DNA of 64,000 bases, taken from assembly GCA_018241995.1 (NCBI GenBank), contig JAFECT010000013.1, forward strand, positions 62,001 to 126,000, in the 5' to 3' direction. The notes under the pieces are model-generated. The model was not told the origin of the DNA. It saw nothing but the letters and a program-made list of their open reading frames with translations, and did not search any database. The DNA is from Pseudomonadota bacterium (GTDB lineage Bacteria; Pseudomonadota; Alphaproteobacteria; Caulobacterales; Caulobacteraceae). Shown one piece after another: positions 17,271-24,837 of the stretch (position 1 is its first letter; each line of letters starts with the position of its first letter). The position numbers were made by a program, and so were the translations under genes.

Positions 17271-17780
17271 CTACTTCAGCGGCTTGGCGGAATCGCCGTG
17301 GGCGAAGTCGGCCTTGATCAGCCACTTGCCGTCCGCGCCCTTGACGTAGTCGGTCACATAGACCCCGTCGCCCTGCATCGCGGCGTGGCTCTTCTCGTCG
17401 GTCCAGGTCGCGTGGAACCGGCCGGTGGTGAAGGCCACGTCGCCGCTCTTGGCGACCACGACCTGGTCGGGCGCGAAGGTCAGGCTGAAGGCCTTGTCCT
17501 TGAACACCTCGGTATAGGCCGCCAGGATCGCCGCCTTGCCGTGCATGGACGGGTTGACCGGATCGGTGAAGACCGCGTCGTCGGCATAGTGGGCGGCCAT
17601 CTTGGCCGGATCCTTCAGCGCCATTTCCTTCGACCAGTCGAGCTCCGCTTGGCGAAGCGCATTGGCCTCCTTGGCGACATCGATCGAGCCCGGAACGGCG
17701 CCCATCTTCTGGCATCCGGCGAGCCCGAGCGCGCCGCAGGCCGCGCCCAGCATCAGGGCGTTACGCAGCACTTGTGTCAT
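17271..17780 (-). CDS. NTF2-like (DUF4440/SnoaL-type) lipoprotein
   Basis: The product is 169 residues. A lipoprotein signal peptide with the lipobox LAGC (Cys at residue 23) precedes an NTF2-like cone fold at about 40-165, with the typical YADDAVFTDPVNPSMHGKAAI and a later FTTGRFHATW strand. DUF4440/SgcJ-type proteins bind small molecules or act as isomerase-like enzymes; no catalytic assignment can be made. Lipidation would place it at the inner or outer membrane facing the periplasm. It lies 66 bases downstream of the NIPSNAP gene on the same strand, possibly cotranscribed. Confidence 0.85.
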   Translation of the reverse strand: MTQVLRNALMLGAACGALGLAGCQKMGAVPGSIDVAKEANALRQAELDWSKEMALKDPAKMAAHYADDAVFTDPVNPSMHGKAAILAAYTEVFKDKAFSLTFAPDQVVVAKSGDVAFTTGRFHATWTDEKSHAAMQGDGVYVTDYVKGADGKWLIKADFAHGDSAKPLK

Positions 17781-17846
17781 GTGGTTGCCTCCCCTTTGAC
17801 AGGGAAAGTACGGCCAGGCTCGGGCGCCGGATCACCCGAGCGGGTC

Positions 17847-18707
17847 TCAGCCCCGCAGCGCCGACCGCGCCGCCGGGACCAGACGCAGCACCTCGGGCTT
17901 GCGCTCCAGCTGGTGCAGCATCGGGTCGGAGGCGCCCTCGCGCCAGGTCTGGGCGCCCTTCAGGGCCGCGATCTTGCGGTCCATGGCGGCGACGTCGGGG
18001 AAGCCCGCGAACCAGACCAGCACCCGCTCCTTCTCGCGCACCGGCAGGCCCTTGAAGTTGTTCTCCGTCGTCTCGGTGACGAAACAGGCCATGATCTCGA
18101 TGCCCTGGGCGGCGATGACCGGGCGCATGGCCTGGTCGAAGTAGGCCGTGAAGGCCTCGGCCTGGTCCGGGTCGAGATAGTGCAGGTGCGCCGCGACCAC
18201 GCCCGCCGGCCGGGGCTTCGAGCCGGGGGCGGGCCGGGCCTGTAGCCGCGCCTTCGCAAAACCGGACCCCGCATGCGCCTCGCGCAGCAGCAGCACATTG
18301 TCGGAATCGACGATGGTGGCGTTGGCCGCGTTGCGGTGCGCCTTCCACAGCGGCCCGCCGTAGAAGTCGCCCAGTGTCTTGGCGCGGGCGGGCATGTCGG
18401 GAAAGCCGCGCAGCCAGACGAAGCGGTCCGGATCGTCCAGATCGCGGAACTGGCCGATGATGCGCGCGCCGACCGCCTCCTGGCTCTCCACGAACTCCCG
18501 CTCGAAGAGCGCGATCAGGGCCTCGCGCCCGCCGCCGTGATGCAGGGTGTACTGGCGCAGCTCCACGATGGGGCAGCAGGTGTCGGCCGTCATGGCGATG
18601 CTCTCCGAAGCCTGGACCGCGGATGCGGCCGCAAGCGCCAGGCCGCCGGCCACCACCGCACGGCGCGAGGCCAGGGCCCCCGCCGTCGTCTTCGCCATGT
18701 CGGCCAT
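17847..18707 (-). CDS. NIPSNAP family protein with export signal
   Basis: The product is 286 residues. Two NIPSNAP dimeric alpha/beta-barrel units are visible, the first from about 48 (IVELRQYTLHHGGGREALIALFE, then DDPDRFVWLRGFPDM) and the second from about 165 (VVAAHLHYLDPDQAEAF, then VLVWFAGFPDV). The N-terminus (SRRAVVAGGLALAAASAVQA) looks like a Tat-type or Sec-type signal. The function of the family is poorly known. A TetR-type operator lies 17 bases before the start codon and resembles the one in front of the neighbouring TetR gene, so this gene is probably its target. Confidence 0.88.
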   Translation of the reverse strand: MADMAKTTAGALASRRAVVAGGLALAAASAVQASESIAMTADTCCPIVELRQYTLHHGGGREALIALFEREFVESQEAVGARIIGQFRDLDDPDRFVWLRGFPDMPARAKTLGDFYGGPLWKAHRNAANATIVDSDNVLLLREAHAGSGFAKARLQARPAPGSKPRPAGVVAAHLHYLDPDQAEAFTAYFDQAMRPVIAAQGIEIMACFVTETTENNFKGLPVREKERVLVWFAGFPDVAAMDRKIAALKGAQTWREGASDPMLHQLERKPEVLRLVPAARSALRG

Positions 18708-18723
18708 GTGCGCCCCAATTACA

Positions 18724-18743
18724 AACAGGATGATCGGTCTGTT
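18724..18743. promoter_or_regulatory. TetR-type operator in front of the NIPSNAP gene
   Basis: AACAGGATGATCGGTCTGTT is an imperfect inverted repeat (14 of 20 positions symmetric) lying between the TetR gene stop and the NIPSNAP start. It shares the pattern AACAGG-N2-G-N-TCGGTC-N-GTT with the site at 19418-19437. Confidence 0.65.
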
Positions 18744-18786
18744 TTTAGCTTAGGAGCGCGCCTTCGGTCAAATGCGCCGGCGCCGC

Positions 18787-19380
18787 TCAGGCCGCCGTTC
18801 GCAGCATCTGGGTCAGCCGGCGGCCGCAGATCTTCAGCGGCTCGCTGGACTGCTCGGCCTTGGCCATGGCCATGGCGCCGGAATAGGCGGCGATGACCAG
18901 CACGGCGGCGGAGTCCGCGTCACGCAGGCCGTCGGCCCGGATGCGCTGGGCCAGGACGGTCTCCCACTGGGCGAAGGTCTTGGCCATCTCGGCGCGGAAG
19001 TCCGGGTCGGCCAGCGACAGCTCCAGGGTCAGGTTGTTGAGCGGGCAGCCCCGCACCGCCTTCTTCGCATCGAGCTCGGCGGTGATGGCGGCGAACACGG
19101 CCTCCACCCCCTCCGCCGCCGACTTGGCCAGCGCCACCGGCGTGATCCAGGTCTGGGCCACCGCCGGCCTGACCCGCTCGCGCAGCACCGCCAGGCCGAT
19201 GGCCTTCTTGGTCGGGAAGTGGTGGTGCAGACCGCCGGCCGTGACGCCCGCGCCCTTGACGATGTCGGCCATGCCGGTGGCGTGATAGCCCTGGCTCTGG
19301 AACAGCTCCGACGCCACGTCGAGCACCTTGGCCTTGAGTGCGTCGGGCGCGTTGGTGCGCAGCTTGGGTTTGCGGGCCAT
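18787..19380 (-). CDS. TetR/AcrR family repressor
   Basis: The product is 197 residues. The N-terminal helix-turn-helix spans about 15-60, with MADIVKGAGVTAGGLHHHFPTKKAIG matching the TetR recognition-helix region. The C-terminal ligand domain includes GCPLNNLTLELS, typical of the branch related to LfrR/YxaF-type regulators of enzymes for toxic small molecules. It lies between two matching operator-like sequences (18724-18743 and 19418-19437), so it probably represses itself and the NIPSNAP gene. The inducer is unknown. Confidence 0.92.
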   Translation of the reverse strand: MARKPKLRTNAPDALKAKVLDVASELFQSQGYHATGMADIVKGAGVTAGGLHHHFPTKKAIGLAVLRERVRPAVAQTWITPVALAKSAAEGVEAVFAAITAELDAKKAVRGCPLNNLTLELSLADPDFRAEMAKTFAQWETVLAQRIRADGLRDADSAAVLVIAAYSGAMAMAKAEQSSEPLKICGRRLTQMLRTAA

Positions 19381-19408
19381 GGCCCCAATCTGGGCTGCGC
19401 CGTCGCGA

Positions 19409-19437
19409 TTGACAAGAAACAGGTCGTTCGGTCGGTT
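19409..19437. promoter_or_regulatory. TetR-type operator and promoter element before the tetR gene
   Basis: The inverted repeat AACAGGTCGTTCGGTCGGTT at 19418-19437 shares most bases with the NIPSNAP operator. A TTGACA hexamer at 19409-19414 abuts it, reading on the + strand towards the frameshifted gene at 19445. The site lies in the 64-base gap between divergent genes and could control both. Confidence 0.6.
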
Positions 19438-19444
19438 ATGCGCG

Positions 19445-20055
19445 ATGCGCGCCCTGCCCCCTCACGCCTGGCACCTCGCCGACGCCCAGAACTGGGAGCG
19501 CGTCCGGCGCGAGGGCCTCCTGACCACCGACAGCCTGCTCCGGCGCGGCGGCTTCGGAGCCGAGGTGGAGCGCGCCGCCCGTGCGCATCGCCCCGAGACG
19601 GTGGTCCTGCCGACGGCGTGGTGATCCGCGACCAGAAGCCGATGCCGCCGGGCAAGCTCGCCCCCTGGCTCGACGACGGCCTGACGCCCCAGGATTGGTA
19701 CGCCCTGCTGAACGCCGCGGTGTTCTTCTGGCTCGACCCCGAACGCCTGGAGCGCCACCGCGCCGCCCAGCGCCGGCCGATGGTGCTGCTGACCTTCGAC
19801 GCCCCGCGCCTGGCCAAGGCCTATGCCGACCGGGCCTTCGTCACGCCCTTCAATACCGGCGCCGCCTACCGCAAGCCGGCCCGCCGGGGCCTGCGCACCT
19901 TCGTCCCCGTCGCGCGCTGGCGAACCGAGGGCTGGGCCTGCGAAAGCCCTACGCGCAAGCCGCGCCATCCCCCGGCCGAACTGGTGATCCGCGCCGACCT
20001 GCCCGAGGCGCTCGACTATCTGATCGAGGCCAAGCCCCTGCCGTTCAGCGCCTGA
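19445..20055 (+). pseudogene. DUF7002-like protein gene broken by a one-base frameshift
   Basis: Two adjacent frames make one protein. From the ATG at 19445, frame 2 gives a 59-codon start (LPPHAWHLADAQNWERVRREG, ending RPETVVLP). At about 19611-19616 the coherent sequence moves to frame 1 (DGVVIRDQKPMPP...TPQDWYALLNAAVFFWLDPERL...) and runs to a stop at 20055. Insertion of one G in CCGACGG would restore the reading LPDGVVIRDQ. The combined product of about 203 residues resembles a family I recall as DUF7002, of unknown function. It is either a recent mutation or a sequencing error in a GC-rich run. It converges on the VOC gene with 11 bases of overlap. Confidence 0.75.
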
Positions 20056-20440
20056 GCCGCGTCGGCCAGCCCACGCGCACAAGGGTCTCATCCGGATCGG
20101 ACAGGGCGAATTCATACATGCCCCAGGGCTTGTCCTCCGGCGCCTTCACCCCGCCGAGCATCTCGTCCGCGAACGCCTCGGCCAGGCCATCCACGTCTTC
20201 GGTGTAGAGGTAGAGGCCGAACGGGTTGCGCCCTGGGACCAGCCAGCCCTCGACCGCGTCGGTCAGGTGCAGAGAACCGCCCCTGCCGTCCGACAGCATG
20301 CGGTAGCTGTCCTCTTCGCCCGGCGCGGGCCGCTCAGCGTCGGGGCGCGAGAACCCCAGCCGATTGTAGAAGGCTTCCGACGCGTCGAGATCGTTGCAGG
20401 GCAGGATGGCGGTCAGGGCGTGCGTCGGCTGGGCGGCCAT
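20045..20440 (-). CDS. VOC family (glyoxalase/bleomycin resistance-like) protein
   Basis: The product is 131 residues, a single vicinal-oxygen-chelate unit: ALTAILPCNDLDASEAFYNRLGF at the start, then GGSLHLTD, then LYLYTEDVDGLAEAF and a C-terminal YEFALSDPDETLVRVGWP. Many such small proteins act as lyases, dioxygenases or drug-binding proteins; the metal ligands here are not complete enough to assign one. It is transcribed divergently from a MarR gene with a palindromic operator between them, so it is probably the regulator's target. Confidence 0.9.
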   Translation of the reverse strand: MAAQPTHALTAILPCNDLDASEAFYNRLGFSRPDAERPAPGEEDSYRMLSDGRGGSLHLTDAVEGWLVPGRNPFGLYLYTEDVDGLAEAFADEMLGGVKAPEDKPWGMYEFALSDPDETLVRVGWPTRLRR

Positions 20441-20487
20441 AGGCGGCTCCGAAGAAGCTGTTGTCTGGGCTGTCGTCGGCGCTGTTG

Positions 20488-20502
20488 ATACGCTATGCGT
20501 AT
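20488..20502. promoter_or_regulatory. Palindromic operator between VOC and marR genes
   Basis: ATACGC-TAT-GCGTAT is a perfect inverted repeat with a three-base centre. It ends four bases before the marR start codon and 48 bases upstream of the divergent VOC start, a classic autorepressor position. Confidence 0.6.
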
Positions 20503-20505
20503 GAA

Positions 20506-20961
20506 ATGTCCATCCAGTCCGATTCCGACGCCGCGCTCCTCGCCCGTGCGGTGCTGCGCCTGGGCCGGCGGCTGCGCGCCGAACGGCCGGACCCGTCGGT
20601 GACGCTCGCGGCCCTGGCCCTCCTCTCGACCCTGCACCGCCTGGGGCCGATGACCGCCGCCCGACTGGCCGAGGCCGAGCGCCTGCAGCCTCAGTCCTTG
20701 AGCCGCCTGTTGCCCAAGCTCGAACAGGCCGGCCTGATCCTGCGCGACCCCGGCCCCCTCGACCGCCGCACGTTGGTGCTGTCGATCACGCCCCAAGGGC
20801 GCAAGGCGCTCAGCGGCGACATCCGCGCCCGGCGCGCCTGGCTGGAGCGGGCCATGCGCGACACCCTCTCGCCCGAAGAGCGCGCCCAGCTGATGGCCGC
20901 CGCGGAACTGATGCTGCGCCTCGCCGACGAGGGCATGGAGGCGGACGCAAGCCCCGTCTGA
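20506..20961 (+). CDS. MarR family transcriptional regulator
   Basis: The product is 151 residues from the ATG at 20506. A MarR winged helix domain covers about 25-110: TLAALALLSTLHRLGPMTAARLAEAERLQPQSLSRLLPKLEQAGLI, then the wing DPGPLDRRTLVLSITPQGRKAL. The C-terminal helices form the dimer interface. The upstream 15 codons of the open frame overlap the operator and are unlikely to be translated. The divergent VOC gene and the palindrome at 20488-20502 suggest autoregulation and control of that enzyme. Confidence 0.9.
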   Translation: MSIQSDSDAALLARAVLRLGRRLRAERPDPSVTLAALALLSTLHRLGPMTAARLAEAERLQPQSLSRLLPKLEQAGLILRDPGPLDRRTLVLSITPQGRKALSGDIRARRAWLERAMRDTLSPEERAQLMAAAELMLRLADEGMEADASPV

Positions 20962-21048
20962 GCCCCTGCTCGCTTGGCGATCCAGCCGCCGCCATGCTAC
21001 CGCCACCGTCACCGCCGCCCAGGGCTCGCTCGAGTCCGGCGACCGGCC

Positions 21049-21124
21049 GGGCCCGTAGCTCAATGGTTAGAGCCGACCGCTCATAACGGTCTGGTTGCAG
21101 GTTCGAGTCCTGCCGGGCCTACCA
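21049..21124 (+). tRNA. tRNA with CAU anticodon (Ile2 or elongator Met)
   Basis: The 76-base cloverleaf folds completely: acceptor GGGCCCG with CGGGCCT (one G-U pair at position 1-72), D-arm GCTC/GAGC, anticodon stem GACCG/CGGTC with loop CTCATAA, T-arm GCAGG/CCTGC with TTCGAGT, discriminator A and encoded CCA. The anticodon CAT is at 21082-21084. The C4-G69 and C5-G68 pairs are those recognised by TilS in tRNA-Ile2, which favours Ile (AUA) over Met, and the missing three G-C pairs in the anticodon stem exclude the initiator. Identity remains uncertain without comparison. Confidence 0.93.
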
Positions 21125-21137
21125 ATCTTCGCGGGCC

Positions 21138-21905
21138 TTACCCAGCCGTCCAGCCGCCGTCGACCATCAACGCGCTACCGGTCATCAGGCTTGAGGCGTC
21201 CGACGCCAGCAGCAGCAGCGGACCTGACAGCTCGTCCATGCGGCCCAGACGACCGAGCTTGATGCGGCTCAGCACATAGTCGCGGAACGCTGTGTCCTGC
21301 AGGATCGGGCGGGTGAGCGCCGTGTCGATGAAGGTCGGGCAGATGGTGTTCACGCGGATGTTGTGCGGGGCCAGGTCGATGGCCATGCACTTGGTCAGGC
21401 CTTCCAGCGCGAACTTCGAGGCGCTGTAGAGCGAGCGGCCCGCGCCCCCGATGTGGCCCATCTGGGACGAGACGTTGATGATCGACCCCGGCCTGCCCGC
21501 CGCCAGCAGGCCCTTGGCCACCGCCTGGGCGACAAACAGGGCGGCCTTCAGGTTCAGGCCCAGCACTGCGTCGTAGTCCTCCTCGCTGATCTCGGTGATC
21601 GGGCGGATGCGGTTTTGGCCGGCGTTGTTGAGCAGGATGTCGAACGGGCCGCGCGCGGCGATCTCGCGCCGCACGGCGTCGAGGTCGGTGACATCGAGGG
21701 TGAAGGCGTCGGCTTGCAGCCCCGCCGCGCGGATTTCAGCCGCCAGAGCTTCGACCTCGGCGCCGGTGCGGGCGCAGAGCGTCACCTCAGCCCCGGCCTG
21801 GGCGAAGACCACGGCGCCGGCCGCGCCGATGCCCCGGCCCGCGCCGGTGATCAGGGCGCGTTTGCCGTCAAGGCGGAAGGACGGAAGGGTGGGATCCAGC
21901 GCCAT
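21138..21905 (-). CDS. SDR family oxidoreductase
   Basis: The product is 255 residues from the ATG at 21905, which overlaps the stop of the GH1 gene. It is a classical short-chain dehydrogenase: cofactor motif TGAGRGIG at about 20, LNNAGQN at about 96, and the catalytic SLYSASK with Tyr and Lys four apart. The CARTG after the second strand, with Arg, suggests NADP. The C-terminus (ASSLMTGSALMVDGGWTAG) is standard. Coupled to a beta-glucosidase-like gene, it may act on a released sugar or aglycone (gluconate 5-dehydrogenase-like), which is inference. Confidence 0.93.
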   Translation of the reverse strand: MALDPTLPSFRLDGKRALITGAGRGIGAAGAVVFAQAGAEVTLCARTGAEVEALAAEIRAAGLQADAFTLDVTDLDAVRREIAARGPFDILLNNAGQNRIRPITEISEEDYDAVLGLNLKAALFVAQAVAKGLLAAGRPGSIINVSSQMGHIGGAGRSLYSASKFALEGLTKCMAIDLAPHNIRVNTICPTFIDTALTRPILQDTAFRDYVLSRIKLGRLGRMDELSGPLLLLASDASSLMTGSALMVDGGWTAG

Positions 21906-23209
21906 CAGATCAGGTCCGCCTTGGCGCGCTTGCCCAGCCACACCGCGCTGGGCTTGGGCGTGCGCTTGAAGGTCTTGAGGTCCACCGCCACCAGGCCGAA
22001 GTGCTTGTCGTAGCCCGAACTCCACTCGAAATTGTCGAGCAGCGACCAGTAGAGGTAGCTGTGCACCGCGATGCCCTCGTCAAGGCACTGGCGCACGCCC
22101 TGAAGCGCCTGGTCGATGAAGGCGATGCGGCGGCTGTCGTCGTCGGTGGCGATGCCGCTCTCGGTCACATAGATCGGCTTGCCGGCGAAGGTGCGGTGCG
22201 CCCAGCGGATCGTCTCGGCCAGGGCCTGGGGGCGGAACTCGTAACCCGCGGCGGTCATCTCCGCATCCTTGGGCCAGCCCACCCAGCCCTTGGCGTCGTA
22301 GCGCAGGCGCATGTAGGTCTGCACCCCGATGAAGTCCGCATGGCCGCGCCCGGCCTCGATCCAGGGGCCGTAGAACTCCGCCTCGATCTTCGGCGCGATG
22401 GAGTTCTCGCCCACCGCCTCGATCTGCTGGGTGGTCAGGCTGAGGCCCACGGGCAGCGAGGGCGCCACCGCCTTGATCGCCGCATAGGCGCGCCGGTGCG
22501 CCTCCAGCAGGATCGGCTCGCTGATGGCGGGATTGGAGGTCACCAGGGTGGTGAAGCGCTCCGAGCCCGTGGCCTTGCGCGCGGCGGCCATCATCTGGCG
22601 GTGGGTCTCGGACGGCTTGTCCAGGCCCAGGACCTTCACCAGCCGCTGGATATTGGCCTCGTTGAAGGTGGTGACCTTGCCGATCAGCGGCCCCAGGCGC
22701 TCCACGACCCTGCGGCAATAGCGGGCGAACAGCTCGGGCGCATCGTCCCGCTCCCACCCGCCACGCACGGAGAACCACAGCGGGGCTGAGAAGTGGTTCA
22801 GGGTCACGATCGGCGTCTGGCCGTGGGCGCGGCAGGCCTTCAGCACCGCCTCATAATGGTCGAGCTCCGCGTTCGAGAACTGGCCTTCGCTGGGTTCAAT
22901 CCGCGCCCACTCGATGCCGAAGCGGTAGCAGTTGAAGCCCAGCGCGGCGTTCAGCGACACGTCCTCGCCGAAGCGGTGATAGCTGTCGCAGGCGTCGCCG
23001 GAGCGGTCCTTGTAGGTGGTTGGCTTCAGGTTCTCGAGCAGCCAGACGTCGGAATTGACGTTGTTGCCCTCGCTCTGATGCGCCGAGATCGCCGTGCCCC
23101 ACAGGAAGCCGGGCGGAGCCTTGCGCGCGGCAGGCGCCCTGGCCTGCACCACCGCCGGCAGCAGGGCTGAAGCGCCCACCGCCCCCGCCAGCGTCCTGCG
23201 CGTGATCAT
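21905..23209 (-). CDS. Glycoside hydrolase family 1 (beta-glucosidase-like), Tat-exported
   Basis: The product is 434 residues. The ATG at 23209 starts a Tat-type signal (MITRRTLAGAVGASALLPAV). The (beta/alpha)8 barrel has FLWGTAISAHQSEG near the start, the acid/base Glu184 in TFNEAN (GH1 consensus TFNEP, with Ala instead of Pro) and the nucleophile Glu350 in YVTESGIA. The Pro-to-Ala change is seen in some divergent GH1 members and does not remove the catalytic Glu. It probably hydrolyses beta-glycosides in the periplasm. The stop overlaps the SDR start, so both are made together. Confidence 0.92.
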   Translation of the reverse strand: MITRRTLAGAVGASALLPAVVQARAPAARKAPPGFLWGTAISAHQSEGNNVNSDVWLLENLKPTTYKDRSGDACDSYHRFGEDVSLNAALGFNCYRFGIEWARIEPSEGQFSNAELDHYEAVLKACRAHGQTPIVTLNHFSAPLWFSVRGGWERDDAPELFARYCRRVVERLGPLIGKVTTFNEANIQRLVKVLGLDKPSETHRQMMAAARKATGSERFTTLVTSNPAISEPILLEAHRRAYAAIKAVAPSLPVGLSLTTQQIEAVGENSIAPKIEAEFYGPWIEAGRGHADFIGVQTYMRLRYDAKGWVGWPKDAEMTAAGYEFRPQALAETIRWAHRTFAGKPIYVTESGIATDDDSRRIAFIDQALQGVRQCLDEGIAVHSYLYWSLLDNFEWSSGYDKHFGLVAVDLKTFKRTPKPSAVWLGKRAKADLI

Positions 23210-23279
23210 GGCTCCCCTCCGCAATCTCCACATTCACTCTTTCGCGAATGAATGACGATGGCAACGGCGAAGACGGGCC

Positions 23280-23906
23280 TTAGGGCTTCACCTGGCTCAT
23301 GATCGCCAGCGTGCGGCCCTCGTTGTCCTTGAAGAAAGCCATCCACTCCTCGGTGCCGTCGGCATGGCGGTGGATCATGTGCGGGGCGTCGATGAATTCC
23401 GCGCCGCGGTCGGTCAGGGTCGTATGAGCCGCGCGAATGTCCTCCACCCGGAAGTAGAGCGTCGATTCACGCTCCACCCCGTGCCCGGCCTGCAGATAGA
23501 GCCGCACGCCGCCGCAGTCGAAGAAGGCCAGGTCGCCGAAGGTGTAGAGGTGCGGCAGGCCCAGCACGTCGCGATACCAGGCCTCGGCGGCGGCGATGTC
23601 GCCGACGCTGCGGGCGATCTGGCCGATGGGGCCGAGGGCGAGGTTGGCGGTCATGTCGGAGGGTCTCCCGTAAAGCAGGCTGTCGCGGCGCACCCCATCC
23701 CAGCGTTTCAAGTCGGCCCGGCGCGACAGGCCGAGTTTCAGCAGCGCATTGGCGACGTGGAATTTCACCGCCTCCAGGCTGACGCCCTGGCGCTCGGCGA
23801 TCATGGCGTTGGTCATGCCGTGCCGCACGGCCTCCGCCACCCGCCATTCGGCCGGGGTCAGGACGTCGTCGTGGGGCGGTCGCCCCCGCGGGCGGCGAGA
23901 AATCAT
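23280..23906 (-). CDS. LuxR-type HTH fused to a VOC domain
   Basis: The product is 208 residues with two domains. Residues 16-66 are a LuxR/GerE helix-turn-helix: LTPAEWRVAEAVRHGMTNAMIAER, then VSLEAVKFHVANALLKLGLSRRADL. Residues 88-205 are a glyoxalase/VOC unit: IGQIARSVGDIAAAEAWYRDVLGL, LYTFGDLAFFDCGGVRLYL, ESTLYFRVEDI, and a C-terminal EWMAFFKDNEGRTLAIMS. The VOC part probably binds a small molecule and controls the DNA-binding part, making a one-component sensor. There is no phosphoacceptor domain. The start at 23906 is supported by the complete HTH. Confidence 0.88.
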   Translation of the reverse strand: MISRRPRGRPPHDDVLTPAEWRVAEAVRHGMTNAMIAERQGVSLEAVKFHVANALLKLGLSRRADLKRWDGVRRDSLLYGRPSDMTANLALGPIGQIARSVGDIAAAEAWYRDVLGLPHLYTFGDLAFFDCGGVRLYLQAGHGVERESTLYFRVEDIRAAHTTLTDRGAEFIDAPHMIHRHADGTEEWMAFFKDNEGRTLAIMSQVKP

Positions 23907-23997
23907 GGCCGAGGTCTAGCGCGGCGAGGGCGGAATTTCCCTCCCCCTTTGAACCGTCACGGCGCCCGCCCGTTTGCCCCGGCGACGGAGGCGGCCG

Positions 23998-24741
23998 ATG
24001 GCGGACTTGAGGATCGGAACGGCGGGCTGGTCAATCCCGCGCGCGGTCGCCGACGCCTTCCCCGGCGACGGGACCGGCCTGCAGCGCTATGCCTCGCGCT
24101 TCGAAGCCGCCGAGATCAACACCACTTTCTATCGTCCCCACAAACCCCAGACCTATGAGCGGTGGGCTGAGACCACGCCCGACGGGTTCCGCTTCGCGGT
24201 GAAGGCGCCCAAGGCGGTGACGCATGCGGCGCGCCTGGTCGACAGCAAGCCGGCGATGGCGGCCTTCCTCGCCGAGACCTCCGCGCTCGGCGACAAGCGG
24301 GGCCCGGTGCTGGTGCAACTGCCGCCCAGCCTGGCGCTGGACGAGCCTGTGGCCGCCCGGTTCTTCGACGAGGTGCGGTCGCTCTACGCCGGCCCCATGG
24401 CCTGCGAGCCACGCCACGCCAGCTGGTTCACGCCCGAGGCGGACGCCCTGCTGAGCGCTCACCGGGTCGCGCGCGTCGCCGCCGATCCCGCGCGCCATCC
24501 GGACGCCGGGCGGCACGGCGGCTGGAGCGGCCTCCGCTACTGGCGCCTGCACGGCTCTCCGGACATGTATCGCTCGGGCTATTCGGAGGAGTTCCTGGCG
24601 CAACTGGCCCAGACGCTTGGGCGCGAGCCTGAGGTCGAGCGCTGGTGCGTGTTCGACAACACCACGCTCGGCGCAGCCGCGCGCGACGCCCTGGCGCTGC
24701 AGGCCATGACCGCGTCCGCCCCGATTTCGCCATCAGACTGA
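23998..24741 (+). CDS. DUF72 domain protein
   Basis: The product is 247 residues. The ATG at 23998 has GGAGG at 23987-23991. The DUF72 TIM-barrel pattern is seen: IGTAGWSIP at the start, LQRYASRFEAAEINTTFYR, FRFAVKAPKAVTH, VLVQLPPSL, ACEPRHASWF, and the final YWRLHGSPDMYRSGYSEE with WCVFDNTTLGAA. The biochemical role of DUF72 is not established, though some relation to nucleic-acid or metal-dependent enzymes has been suggested. It is transcribed alone. Confidence 0.93.
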   Translation: MADLRIGTAGWSIPRAVADAFPGDGTGLQRYASRFEAAEINTTFYRPHKPQTYERWAETTPDGFRFAVKAPKAVTHAARLVDSKPAMAAFLAETSALGDKRGPVLVQLPPSLALDEPVAARFFDEVRSLYAGPMACEPRHASWFTPEADALLSAHRVARVAADPARHPDAGRHGGWSGLRYWRLHGSPDMYRSGYSEEFLAQLAQTLGREPEVERWCVFDNTTLGAAARDALALQAMTASAPISPSD

Positions 24742-24837
24742 ACCGAGGCTGCTACACACCCGTGTTCTGTGTTCAGATGCCGGCGGCTAAGCCGTGACCG
24801 TGAGGCCGGCGCCATGCCGACCCGTGGAGACAAGACC

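Noticed and set aside
20506..20961. This MarR protein as regulator of the palindromes at 56150-56194
   Set aside because: Its own operator (ATACGC-TAT-GCGTAT) is unrelated to TATCTTGACGTCAAGATA.
21049..21137. tRNA-associated genomic island or prophage attachment site
   Set aside because: No integrase gene and no repeat of the tRNA 3' end is found in the window, and the flanking genes have ordinary composition.
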